Below are positions 13,401-26,500 of a DNA stretch of 64,000 nt, one piece after another. The stretch spans positions 930,001-994,000 of the forward strand of contig VWYX01000014.1 in assembly GCA_013396525.1 (NCBI GenBank). Direction: 5' to 3'. The position numbers and the translations under genes are program-made. Positions within the stretch are counted from its first letter, which is position 1. Each line of letters starts with the position of its first letter. Under the pieces are notes generated by a model, which saw only the letters and a list, made by a program, of their open reading frames with translations, was not told the DNA's origin and made no database searches. Source of the DNA: Chaetorhynchus papuensis (lineage: Eukaryota; Chordata; Aves; Passeriformes; Rhipiduridae).

Positions 13401-16400
13401 GTCCTGTTGATGCAGAAAATATGGTTAATCTGTAAAGTTTACAGCTTGTCTTAATATATCTATACATGTATGTTTCACACCTTCCTTCCTTCCCTGAAAA
13501 AAACAACACAACTGTGCTGATAACATCTGAAATTAAAATTAGCCACCTTTTTTGCTAATTAAGAAGTAACGAACTGCAAAGGAAATAGAGCTACATGGTT
13601 CTGGCAGGTAAAGCAGAAAAGGGAGATGAATCATGTAAGCAAATTAGGCTTCTGGGGAAGAAAAGGCTCCCTTGCTACTTGCAGTCCTCCCATGCGAGAT
13701 TTCAGATCGTAGTATTTTATCACTCTCCATTTTTAATAATGAAGAAAGTGTTTTGTCATATGGTAAGAATAAAGAACACCAACTAAGTGTTTTCATATGG
13801 ACTCCCTACATACGTTACTACAAATAGCAGAACATAGGGTCTTATACATATTATATAAAGATGATGTTTAATGAAGAAATTCAACACACATCTATTACAA
13901 GGCATTGATTGACATGAAATATTTCTGGCAGAGTGAAAAAAACCCAATACAATCAGGTTTACTTCGTAAATGCAAACAGCTTTTTCCTTAACTTCCTGAT
14001 CAAAACTCAATAGTGACTGAAAACTTTTTATGGTAATATAAAGGAATATTTGGATGTATCAGTTTTAAGAAATAAAGTACTAATGGGAAATCAAGAAAGT
14101 AAATATTAATATCTGATTCACAGTGTACTGTGTGTATTTTTATAAAATAAAATTGATTTGCCACGTGGCCTTTCCAAATAATATTAAAAAGGTTTTTCTC
14201 TTCTCTAACATTACTCGGCTTCCCAAAAATTGTCCAGTACTTCCTATGAGGTAGAACAACACCTAACAGTGCCAGTTAACACCAGCAAAAAATACTCCAG
14301 CCAACCTTCCAATGGAAAACATGTTGACAAGTATTTTTTATAGCTCACTGCAGTACTTAGCTATGTCACCTCCTCCCTTTCTAATATTTTTCTCCCTTAA
14401 TTTAAGTTGGTACAACCTTTCCCAACTCTACCAGGCTTTAGGCACAGTATGGTGTGTCAGAGCTCAAAAGCTTGCACATCTTCCTTATTTAATCAGCTGC
14501 TCTGCCTGAAGAGGCTCTTCCAGCACACCTGCTCCTGTCCATAGCCCTGTGCTGTGGTGGCCAGAGCAAGACACTGGGAAACCCTGGCATTGGAAATATT
14601 TGGCAGTAGGGCCTGGGGATGAGGTACTGGATGATGTATAAGGCCTCCCTGCCTGAGCACCTGCACCAAGAACCCGCTCAAGAACTATGTAGGGGTCTCA
14701 CCCCAGCCCCAAAATAAAAATTAAGAGTTGAACAGAAATATTTTTTATATCCTCCAGACAACAGGAGAAAAACAGAAGGCAACAATTACAACCTGCTGGT
14801 CAACTGCTCAGACAGCATATGTGCTCTGTTTCTGTGCAACATTAGAACCAGTAGCCTAAATTCATCCTAGCCCACCACAAATTGCCACAAAGAATTTAAC
14901 AGCAAGAACATACTTGTTATCCCTCCCTTTTAAATTTTTTTTTAATAATAAGAAGAATGTTTAGGACATATGCTACATATCCAGACTGCATCATACCCAG
15001 TACGATCGTTACTGATAAAATGTCCAATCTCATTACAAGATCCCTGCCAACTCACTGATGTTCACATGAAGGGGGCAGACCCTCTTTCCTTGCTCCCTAG
15101 AATTTCAGAGACAGCCTTGCCAAAGTCCTCCAGCACCATCTAGAATCTTTTGCTCTGGGAGGGGGTGCAGGATACAGTTCAAAACATCAGAGGAAAGAGT
15201 TTAAGAGATTATTCAAAGGTCTGCTGAGCTGAATTCTGTGTAGTCAATAAAATGCTTCAATAGCACTTGGAATCCTACTTAAATTTAGTATTTACGCTGC
15301 ATACAATCACATTGTACTAAAATGTTTAATGTCTAGATCTGCGGATTTTTAAGAGGATTTAATCTTACATCCTAAGGAATAAATTAAGATAGACAGCCCC
15401 ACCTGCCGACAGAACAGTCACAGCACAGAGGGAAAATGAACCTCCACTCGCAGGCCAGAAAATACGAGTTTCCTTTCCACCTCTTTCATACAGACCCCAA
15501 AAACACTTCATTCTAGCAGAGCAAGAACTCAAATCTGTTTTCCCTTGGCTCAACATGTAAATTCAGATGACAAATTAGTTTGTTACCCTATTCACTGCTC
15601 CTTGACGGGGTAATGTACAAACTCCATTCAGTAGTGTCAGAAAATACAGTTCAATAAAAGCTAATTGAAGAATAATCAACTGAAACCTACTTAAAGAGTT
15701 CATCTGCACATTTTATCTCATGTACTGTCCTGTGCTCAGGACTATAAGGACACTTTATCAAATCAATAAGGGGATAACTTGCAGTGCTCTTGCAACTTCA
15801 GTGAAGTTTGTTTTCCAAGTAATAATGGGAACGCTTTTTAATTTGAAATCCTTTGATCTCTTTTCCTTTTGTTTGGGTTTTGGGCGGTTTTTTTTGAGTG
15901 AATAGCATAATTCTGTAATTCCGTTTCAAGAGTTTATCTAGTAATAGCCTTTGTCTCTTATGCTATGTCACTAATAATTTATAAATATTTTAATACTATC
16001 CAAAAAGCTCTTTTTTCCCCCCTTCCCTCGAAGCTTAAATTTCTATGTATTATATATATTTTAGCTGTTCCAAAGAACACACCGAACTGCCAAGAGAAAG
16101 TGGCAAAGTTTCTTTCCCAAATAATCTTCCCGTGCCTATGTGTGGCACAGTTAGATCTCTATGAAGTACCTTGATTTTCCTTTACTTTATAGCATGTGAA
16201 ACAAACAGCATCGAGTCGTTCTACAATAAGTCAATTTTTGAGCATACAAAGTGAAGAGGATGCTGGATAGACAGGCCAACACTGTCAATAATTCCCCACG
16301 ATGTAACTCATAGTCCCTCATCTATTTTTCCCTAAGTTACACTCAGAAAAAAAGATTTGTCACCTCCTCTCAAAGCTCTCAAGCGCAAGCTTGAGAAGTC

Positions 16401-19400
16401 CACTTCTGTTATCTTCTGCTCTTACAAAAACTGACAACACCATAGAAGTAGCACTGCTCTAAGGATAATAAAAATTAGCAATCTTTTTGTAATTCTTCAC
16501 AAATATGAATTTTTTTTCCTCTTTGGTGAAAAATTAATTATTGACACACTAGATAACGGGAAGCACAAGGATGACAAGTGGGACAAGAGTTTGATTCCAA
16601 TCATGATGTATAGTAATAAAACAGAACAAAAAAATCCACAGAAACGAACTGCCACTTGGACACAGAAAAATTTATCTTGGACACAAAAAATTGATCTGTT
16701 AATGCTACAGTGTTTCCAGCTATGAAATTAATGTATGGAAGTTGATGAAGCTTCATTTTGTCACTAGCTTGTTGCAAGGCATAAGACATGATGCAGCATG
16801 CTAATATTAGCAGAATTTGTGGCATATGTGCATGTTTACCAGGGACTGTTTGATTAACAGTTCGTTCATCAAGTTTTGCAATCACTACATTCAGTTACAT
16901 TCCACTAAACAATACAAAACCAGAGATTAATTCTTCAGGATCATTTTATTAGCAACGAGGAATATAAATCTCTTACGAAAATATTCTTAACATTTCAATA
17001 TATAAGAATTGTCTATAAAAATATACTACTACATAACAAAGCCAATAACTTCTACAAAACATATAATTCAACATATATTTAACAATATATAGGACATAGT
17101 AAAAATCCTTTAATTAATGCTGAGGGTATTTGTACCCCCTTTTTGTCAAACAATAACTCACATAACACAGGAAATTACTCATTCTGATATACAGAAGTTA
17201 TCACCATAGAACTCTGTGTATGTTCCCCCCTGAAGTCACCTGCATCTGCAGGAACATAAAGCCACAACTTGTCTTTGGATGGACAGGCAGTTACGACCCC
17301 AAAAACGTTCTCCTGGTAGCTGCAATGTCCTGCTGAAGTCAGTGTTCACATCTGCTGTCAGCACTGCCAATGCTGAACCCAGGCAGGGACAGAGATCATG
17401 TTTTTATTACCCTCGTGGGGCTGATGCTACAGATGAGCCTGCCATGGTTATCATGGTTGGAGAACTAAATGACAGACTCTTCCTGGGTAACTACTGCTAG
17501 TTAGCAAGGAAATAACTCTAAAGAGGCTGCCTCCCTAGAAATAAACCTTCCAACAGACAGCTCTTAAACGAAAGCGTAAGGAAGAGAAAATACCACGGGG
17601 GTAGTTGTTTATTTTAAATTATGATCAAGGGAAGTATGATCCATTTTGTCATTACCAATTAAGGGAAGCACTATCTTGGAACACTTTTTGGAACTGGGAG
17701 TCTGGTTGCAGAATAAAAATGACACATTTAACTAGTATAATATCACCAGTGCTGTTATGTTGAGGTTACTTTATGCTTGATGTTTGACAAATGCCGGAAA
17801 TCCACTTTAATTACGTAGACCACCCTTGTCTACACAAGGAGCTTGTCAAATTCTTGGTGTAGATTTATTTAAAGGGTTTTTAGATCATACTTTAAACAAC
17901 CAACTTAACCTGAAAGAAATTGGCTGCTGCACAGTGACAGTACAAAGCCATCAGCTTTCTACAGAAGAGTTGGGTACATAAGGCTTTACGGCTACAAAGT
18001 CTCACCAAAGACCACAGGCAATTACAGTGTCTTGCATAGTAAAGAACATATGAACCAAACTTATGATGCATCAGTAACAACTGAATCTTTTTATCCCTAT
18101 GTTTCTGTGCAAAATAACCAATAATTAACTATTATTCTTTCTATTCCGAATCCATGAATGAATATGTTGAAATTCAAGAGAAACTTAACATTATAACAAA
18201 GCAATTGCAATGCAGCAATATTGCATCATATTACAAAGGAAAGAGCTTCTATTAGAAAAGTATATTTATCAAACTTTGAAGTAAAGATAACAACAGGACA
18301 CTACAGACAATGAACATCAATATATTTCTGACTCAAAGCTCAGAAAAATAACTTTTGACCCTGAGAAACTTGCTGTATTAAAAAGCTAAAAAAGATCAGA
18401 ATCTTAAAGAATCAAGGCTCAGCCAGTTTCATTTCAGATTCTCAAACTGTTAAGCTTTGAAGAAAAGTTTTACCATCCTAACAGAAATGTTAAGAAACAT
18501 TTTCAATTAAAAAACCCCAGCATTTCATAATATCCACACTTTTTAAGCTTGCAACTAATATGTATGTTTTCAGCCTATATTTGAGAGGAAGAAAAAATTA
18601 TAAACTGAGGTGACTGAAGAACTTAAAGCTTAAATGTCTTTCATTCCCAACATCATCTAAAAGACCAATTACAGAATCTAGCTTGTCAAGCTTTATGGAC
18701 AGAGAAGCCCTAGAAGCCCTAGTCAAGTCCTTCATTCTCATTCCAGTTAAACAGTTCCCTAAAAGATGGATCAAAATCAAAACAATGTTCCAAAACTTTG
18801 GTTTAGATTATTATTTTAACAACTTAAATATTTAGGAAGGTTTAAGAACAGCAAGAGGAAATAAGCAGATGAAGCCATAAGGAAACTCTGTATGTTTGAA
18901 CAAAGAAAAAAATCAATCATCTGGGTGTTTTGGCACTAGAAATATATTGAAAGAGTTTCTGCAAGAACTTGAGACAAAAATTACGAATTACTGTACCTAG
19001 ATGTTGATTTCTGGTCATGTAGCATATTTTCTACATTTACTTATGTGCTAAGGGCAAGAAAACAATCCTTTCTTCAGTAGCCTGTTCTTCTCTACTATGT
19101 GTAAACAAGATTCATTGAAATCATATGAACTAAAGATTTTTATGTAAGCTTCCACATAATTTTTATTCTATACTGACAAAGCAGCATTCATACGCTGTAA
19201 TTTAAACTGTTATCTAATTCTACTTCCTAATGTTTTTATACTGCCATCAAGTTTAGGCTACTCTGGTTTTGCCCTCTCCAACAACCTTACTAAAAAGATA
19301 CGAACTGGATCAGCTCCCAGGGGTAGCCCATCACATAACCACATAAGCACTGAGCCGAGAGGAGAGAGCAGGGCTAGCTGACAATCCAAGTTTGCATCAA

Positions 19401-19834
19401 CCCAAACTGCTTTGGAACCACACCTTCATAAGTGGCAATTCAAACACATGCATAATAAACATGAAGTGAAGCAGTAAAAAATGCAGCCTGTTTTCCTTCC
19501 CTCCCCTGAAAGCTGTTGCTCAGTGGCAGTGATGGTTAAGCAGCAGAAAAACAATCCCAGTTCACAGTATTTAGCAAAAACGGTGCCAAACTGGAATTTT
19601 ATTATCATGAGAGGCTTTTAAAGATAGTAAAGCAGTTTCCTGACCTTGTCAGCAGTAGCTGAGCTTCAGCCTTCAGGAAAAGCAGAGAACAGACAGCTGT
19701 AAGCAGGAACAGATTCTACCACTCAAGTGGAATCTGCTCATATCCATAAACACATTCAGATTCAGGGTGCTGGTTTAACCTACAGAAACTTGGACAAAGA
19801 CAGTTCCTCATGATACACGGAAAAGATTTTTGTG

Positions 19835-21090
19835 TGAGGTACTGAAAAACACCTGGAGGACAACTCAATCATTGGTCCCAGCCAGCACAGCTTCATGAAT
19901 GGCAAGTCTTGATTTTCAAACCTGATTTCCTTCTACTACAGAGTAGCCCACCTAGTCAGTCTAGGAAAGCCAGTACATGTCATCTTTTTGGACTTCAGCA
20001 GAGCTTTTGATACTGTCACAGCATCCTTCTGGACAAAATGTCCAGCAGACAGCTGGATAACTGTGTTATAGGACGGGTGAGCAACTGGCTCACGGGTCAG
20101 GCACACAGCGCTACAGAGAATGGGGTGACATCAGCCTGGTGTCCAGCCACCAATGGGCTCCAGCCTCCAGTTCTCTTCAACATCTTCATTAATGACTTGG
20201 ACACAGGACTCCAAGGAATACGAAGTTTGCTGATGACACTAAACTGGGAGGAGCTGTTGACTCCCTCAAAGGCAGGGAGGCCCTGCAGATACCTCGATAA
20301 ATTAGAGGGCTGGGCAATCACCAAACATGAAGTTTAACAAGGTCAAGTGACAGATTCTGCACCTGGGGTAGGGCAACAGACAGACTGGGGAATGAGGCTG
20401 GAGAGCAGCACCACAGAAAGGGACCTGGGGGTCCTGGTCGATGGCAAGTTGAACATGAGCCAGCAGTGCCCTGGCAGCCAGGAGGGCCAAGCGTGTCCTG
20501 GGAGGCACCGGGCGCAGCATCACCAGCTGGGCAAGGGAGGGGATTGTCCCCTCTGCTCTGCACTGGGGCAGCCTCACCTTGAGTCCTGAGGGCAGTTTTG
20601 GGTGCCATAATATAAGAAAGACATTAAGCTGTTAGCTTAATGGAGGGCCACAAAGATGGTGAAGGGTCTGCAGGGGAAGCCTTACGAGGAGTTGCTAAGG
20701 TCACTTGGTCTGTTCACCCTGGAAAAGAAGAGACTGAGGGGAGACCTCACTGAGGTCTTCAACATCCTCATAATGGGAAGCAGAGGGGCAAGTGCCGCTC
20801 TCTGCTCCCCATGCTCAGTGACAGGACTCGAGGGAATGGCCTGAAGCTGAGTCAGGGGAGGTTTAGGCTGGATACCAGGAAGAGGTTCTTCACCCAGAGG
20901 ATGTTTGGGGACTGGAACAGGGTCCCCAGGGAAGTAGTCACAGCCTGTCTGATTCAAGGAACATTTGGACAATGCGCTCAGGCACATGGTGTGACTCCTG
21001 GGGTGTCCTGTGCAGGGCCAGGAGTTGGGCTCAATGATCCTGACAGGCCATTTCCAACTCAATATATTGTATGGTACTCTGTCCCTAAAA
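19835..21090 (+). mobile_element. CR1 LINE, 5'-truncated and frameshifted
   Basis: This is the 3' part of a chicken-repeat-1 non-LTR retrotransposon. Reverse-transcriptase motifs are readable: VIFLDFSRAFDTVT from 19979, LFNIFINDLDTG from 20173 and the catalytic FADDTKLG from 20226. The three lie in three different reading frames, so the ORF carries at least two frameshifts, and there are also in-frame stops. Downstream come STTERDLGVLVDGKLNMSQQ from about 20410, the GLFTLEKKRLRGDL segment from about 20710 and the C-terminal RFRLDTRKRFFTQ near 20860, then a CR1-like 3' end (TCAATGATCCTGACAGG, then CCATTTCCAACTC) near 21030-21070. The 5' part (endonuclease region) is missing, the usual result of incomplete reverse transcription. 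It cannot make a working protein. Exact ends are uncertain by tens of bases. Confidence 0.92.
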
Positions 21091-21094
21091 TACT

Positions 21095-22626
21095 ATGTGC
21101 ATCCCATGCCTTTGGGACTGAAGTCCCTAGATCTGCTGACAGGATGCAATGCTCATTGGCAAAAGGAAAGACATGTGACCAGACATCTATAAATCAAAAT
21201 AAAAAAACATGCGCTACCTTTAGTGATTCTGAAAAAAACCTGTATCAAGTGTACAAAACACAGCATTCTCTTTTAGAAGAACGCTAGAGTAAGTAACTGA
21301 AAACCTCCTCATGGTACAAAGGACCAAATCAAGATTCAAGTTAAAATTTTCTTTAAACTCTACTGAGACAAGACCCAAAAGTATGTAAGATTCAACTTGG
21401 GAAAATCCCGCTTCCTGATACTAAACATTTAGTCCTCCCGAAACGTGAAGGACACCAAGATCAGTAATACAAGCATTTTTCTTTAGTATTTGTTGCATTC
21501 AAGATAAAGCCTACAAAAGTAAGAAGATGTGCAAGAGAAGTGATAAATGCAGACTTAAAAGGGCCAGCTGGAAGTGGGACTGAAGCTGCCCACTAGCACT
21601 GTCTGATGTAGTGTGGATGCCTGAATGTGATGTGTATGCATAGCTTCACCCTTCCACCACGCTCTCCTCAAACCTCTTCTGCAGAATCTCTGTATGACCT
21701 TGGCCAGCCCCCATTTTCTGTGAAACTGCAATTACATTGCCTGCTTGTGCATTCTTAGGAAACAGGCAAAAGCTTTACTGTAAATCCTCCTACCTTTATG
21801 AAGGCAAAAGAGACTCAAACTTGGTCTCATAAAGAACTATTGTATAGAAGAATCTAAAAAGAGTCATAAGCAGCATTAAATATAACCTATATTAAATACC
21901 TAAAAATACAATCTTTTGCATAGAATAAAGAAAAGTGCAGCTACAGTGCAGCATTCCATACCACAAGAAAGGGCTTATTTACAAGTGGTATAGAATTAAC
22001 TGTTGCCTCTCATCACTGAGACTGCAGCAACTAAAGACATGTTTATTAGGAAAATCACATTTGAAGAAAAAAAATGGTGATTAGGTTGTTTCACTATGTC
22101 TGTAAAGTAAGTGCAAACACTTTAAATTCTTTTTAAAAAAAAGCAAAGCTGATAGGTAATTTTCACAATTTAATTTTCTCTTGATATTACTTAGAAAAAT
22201 GAAATTGCTTTTGTTCTTTTAGAATCCAAATTAAAATTAAATCCGCATTTGGCATCTGTTTTGTGCAAAATAATAATTGGAAAGCTTGTAGAAGTACAAG
22301 CTTTATCTGTTCTATAAAAGCTGGTTGTTTAAGGATTATCAACTCTTCATTCCCTTCTAACTTTTGTACTGCAGTCCCTGTGGTAATCAAGCACAGAATA
22401 GTATTAAGTCTGGGAGACTTATTTCCACTGCTCTGAAAAATAAAGAAAGAGTCTAAGTAGAGAGTCAGAAACTTTAGGAAAATAAACATTGTCCACTTTG
22501 GAAAGCAAACAACAAATTCTAAGTATCTACCGCCCATATGAGCATGCCTAAATATAAGAAAGGAAAGTATATACCTCCTCAGTTGCTAAAACAGCTTCCA
22601 TTTTGGTTAAAAAAAAGTCAACTTAT
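21095..22626. other. Non-coding stretch between the CR1 and the 3' end of SLC35G1
   Basis: AT-rich, with no exon recognised. It may include part of a longer SLC35G1 3' untranslated region if the polyadenylation signal close to the stop codon is not the one used. Open frames here (up to 116 codons) have no recognisable domain. Confidence 0.45.
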
Positions 22627-22632
22627 TTTATT
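22627..22632 (-). terminator. Candidate polyadenylation signal for SLC35G1
   Basis: An AATAAA hexamer on the minus strand lies about 120 bases beyond the SLC35G1 stop codon. AT-rich sequence produces such hexamers by chance, so use of this signal is only plausible, and the human gene may have a longer tail. Confidence 0.35.
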
Positions 22633-22750
22633 GGATATAATTTGGTACTACAATTTGGTAAATGGGATATTCAAAATAAATAAAAATAAATATTGTATTT
22701 ATATATATTTCAAGATTGCTTGTTTCTGTAATGAATTAGTGTCTCTATTG

Positions 22751-23510
22751 TTATATTTCCCTCTGTTTAGCTTTTCTCACGCTGTGTCGCCACTTACGAA
22801 TGGCAGTTCCAGAACTACTGGCTACTACACAGAGGGCACCACCCACAGTCCACCAAGTTGGTAGATGATTGAGAAAAAGAACTTGTAAAATAAAAGCAAA
22901 CACCACATCCATTGTTTTCATGATTGATACAGGTCCAGCCTTCTCTATCTGTAATGCTTTTGTGAGAAATACCTGACCCCCCAACCCTAACAAGCCTATT
23001 AATATTAGAAAAACCCTATCTCTGCCACAGTGTGGTAAACGCCATTCATTTAAAACAAACAGTGCTATAACACATCCAATTAATCCAATGACTGCGTAAT
23101 ACCAAATTGACAAAAAGTAATGCACAGATTTTCCCACCTTCCTTAGTATAACAATAGTTGAAGCTGCAGATAATGTGCTCGTAATTGCTGCTATAGTTCC
23201 TTTAAGGTGATCTGAGTAACTTCCTTCAATCCCCGAAACACGTGACCCAAACAGAAACGGTGGTCTGGCAATAAGAATCACTCCAGTAATTGCAAAGAGA
23301 GTAAACAGAAGATCCCAAAGGCTGTATTTCTCTTTGAGAAAGATCCATGCCAGTAATGATGTAAAAACAGGACTGGTAAAAGTTATAACAGTGGCATCAG
23401 CTAGTGGCATGACTTGATAAGCGTAGTAGAGAAGAACCATTGCAGTAGAACCAAGGAATCCTCGGAAGAAAAGAAAAATTCTTTTACCTTTTGGTCCCAA
23501 AAACCCTGTT
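22751..23510 (-). CDS. SLC35G1: SLC35G1 coding exon 3 and stop
   Basis: It follows the acceptor TGTTTTTCAG and continues open to TAA at 22753-22751, ending KAKQREI. It contains eight predicted membrane helices and both conserved EamA halves. The C-terminus is somewhat longer and more basic than I recall for human (VRKAKQREI after the last helix), which would be cytosolic in a ten-helix model. Confidence 0.97.
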
Positions 23511-26500
23511 CTGAAAAACAGAAATATCACATTAATGTCACTGTCTTGCTTATTTCATGACTAACATCCAAACACATTTAAATATGGTACACACCTTTCT
23601 AGATGAGGGATGTTAATACCCAAATATTCTTAACTGTCTGATCACAGACCAATTTATTTCCATCATGACCCCCAATCACATTCAGAGTCCAGAACCTGTT
23701 CTTCTAGCAATTAATTTTTTGCTTGCAAAATAACTCAAGAGTAGCTACAAATTACCTTCTATTTTTTTAAGATCACCCCTTCATGGAAACCAAAGCATTT
23801 GATACAATAATCCTAGTAGAAGCCTCTACCATTCAGGGAGTCAAAGATTTTCAGTTTTCTGAATTGTATTAAGAAACTATCAACTATCAATCTAAAATAA
23901 TGCAGTTATGCAACTGAAGTCCAAACTAAAATAACACTGCAATCTTATTTGAGTCATAATTCTAGATCTAGTTCTAAGAAATAACTTTAAACATTTTCTA
24001 CACTTACTTGTAGTATATTAAACCAGGAAGAACAAATGCCATTTGGAAAACACATCGAAATGCACTCACTTCCACTGAATGTACATCTTCTATTTTTTTA
24101 AGAAATAAAGAGGCCACTGAGAAAAGGAAGGCAGACAGTATGGTATAAAACAGACCAAGTCCTGGGCATGCAGCTTTCTTCTTTGTACCTGCAACAGATA
24201 AACTACAGTTAGTACGGATCTGTTAGAAGACTTCTCTGATCAGACAGTTCCACACACTGCAATGCTCCACACACCTGTAGCACTTTTTGTGGTGGAGAGC
24301 AGGGGAACCAAAGAAACAAATGCAAATATTACATCTGTTTACCAGACTTTTCACTGACCATCATGGGTCCCCTTTTTTTTCTTAAAACAGGGTATAAGAG
24401 ATGAACTCTAACACCTGGCATACAAAACATCACAGTTCTACACGAGTTAGTAGGACTTAACTTCTTGTAGGTATCAGACTAGTACGGGTGATTTCCTATA
24501 GGGACTAGTCACAATTCTGCCCAGGGACCAATAAATATAACTGACTACAAAATAATCCATGGTCAGATTCTGAAACAATTATCTTGGGAATCAGCTGCTT
24601 AGTTAACTAAGTTAACTAAGGTTCCTAAGCAAAAAATTTAATTTCCTTTCTCACAAATACACAATGTAAAATCTGTATATAGACCACCATTTTTGTTATA
24701 ACTCATGTTTATTTTGGAGCTAAGTCACCCTAAATTTGACCTAGACCTACAGAAGTTTCATATCACATTTTTATCTTGCTGCAAGAATCCAAATATTTTC
24801 TTCAAATAGGCATCAAATATACATTTTTAAGCAGAACAAATTTAAGTAACTAATGTTAAAACATCAAAGGCCTGATGTCTATCCTAATTCCGTGAAGATC
24901 ATAGTTTATGCTTATTTATCAGACTTCCCCTTCCTGAAAGTTTCCTAAGTCTAATGTTTCTATTCAAGTTTCCTCAGGCTCTCTTCAACAACATACTCTT
25001 CCTCGTTCCACTCATTTTCTCCACCCTGAACTATTAAAAAAAAAAAAAAAGCAAGGAGAGGGAGAACTGTGTGTGAGAGAGAACTGTGTTGAGGTCAGCA
25101 GCAGCAATCTCCAAGGAAATCAGCCTTTTTTGTTCCTGCTTTGTTGCATAAAAGGAACAGTCTTTCCACTGAACGTAGAGGTGAACACCAGGGAAAATAG
25201 AGCCCATCTAAAAATCTGAGTGAGATGTCACCTCACTATCTCTTTCTTTTTCTCTAGCTGCATAAAACATTGGGAGTTACCTTTTCTTCTGTGACATCCT
25301 CTAAAGATAGGAGCAAGAACTCCATGTCCCAGAGGCAGTGTTTTGATAAAAGGGTGCCTCATCTCACATTAGTGTGGCAGCCTGTGAGCCTTATGGATCC
25401 TCTAAAACATAATCAGCAGGGTACTGCTGCGAGTTGCTTAGCAACTAAGTATGGTTTTGGGAGGTGGTTTTTTTCTTTTTAAATTAATAAAACTTGTCAC
25501 AAACCATTTTGATCCTCCTTGAGATCAGCACTCAAGGCTGAGAAACTGCATCTTACTGCCTAGGAGGGGAGACTGCAGGCTGACAGTCCTAGGGACCCTG
25601 GTTTTACAACAGCAACCACGATCTGAAGTAGGCAACAGGTTTGCCTCTCAAGGAATCCTGCCACACTGCAGCTGAAAGTGAGTAACAGCTTCTACTTGAA
25701 ATATTTCTGTTTAGCAACAGCCTCTTACATAAAACTGACTATAAAAACTACCACCAACCAACACTGGACCGGGACATCTACCCACTATGAAACAAAGTGG
25801 ATTTAAAAAATGTTCATGAACAACGTAATACCTTAATCCAGACAGTCACATAACAGAACTACAAAATCAACAGTCTCTAATATTGAAGCAAGAGGAATCA
25901 GACTGGCCTATAACTGAAATGGGAAATCCAAACCCAGGCTGGTTTATGGATGAACACAGCACAAACAGAACTATTAACTTTTATTTCAGGCATGATAGCT
26001 TGTCTGATTGCTACAGAATGAAGCCAACCTAAATAAAGGAAGTGTTGAAATGGAAAACCAATCAAATTAAAGCAAAATACACTGAAAGGATCTTACACCC
26101 ATAACTAAGCTTTGGATCGTAAGGAACAAAAAAAAACCCAGAAGGAACTAATTTCTGTAAGCTGCCCAATCTACCAAACCTATCAGAAACAGAATCTTCA
26201 GAATCTTGTAATACTAGACTTTAAACCATCAACATCTTGCACTGCCAAAGCATGTACTCAGTGCAGTGAGAAAGTGTTTTACTTCCTTTTAAAAATAAAA
26301 TGGTACGAGTTCTTCCACCAAAAACAAGAACTGCAGTTCTGAAGAGTACTTATTTCAAAGTAGGTTTTAGGGGGAAGTTAGGTTAAGACAACATTCCCAC
26401 CCCACAAAATATTAAGCCTCGAAATACTAGCCTAACATCATCAAAACAGCCAAGCACTCATGCTTTTTTGAAAGAATGTAGCAGCCTGAAAATCAAAAGG

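Larger units (their letters stand above)
8451..19834. other. Long non-coding stretch, no gene recognised
   Basis: About 11 kb of AT-rich sequence. Open frames on both strands are at most about 95 codons, with no domain and no consistent exon chain. Simple-sequence items inside it are listed separately. Small GC-richer patches (for example around 12.3-12.5 and 14.45-14.7 kb) may be old unrecognised repeats. Confidence 0.5.

Noticed and set aside
20811..21287. 158-codon plus-strand open frame
   Set aside because: It is the remnant C-terminal part of the CR1 ORF plus read-through into flanking DNA, not a host gene.
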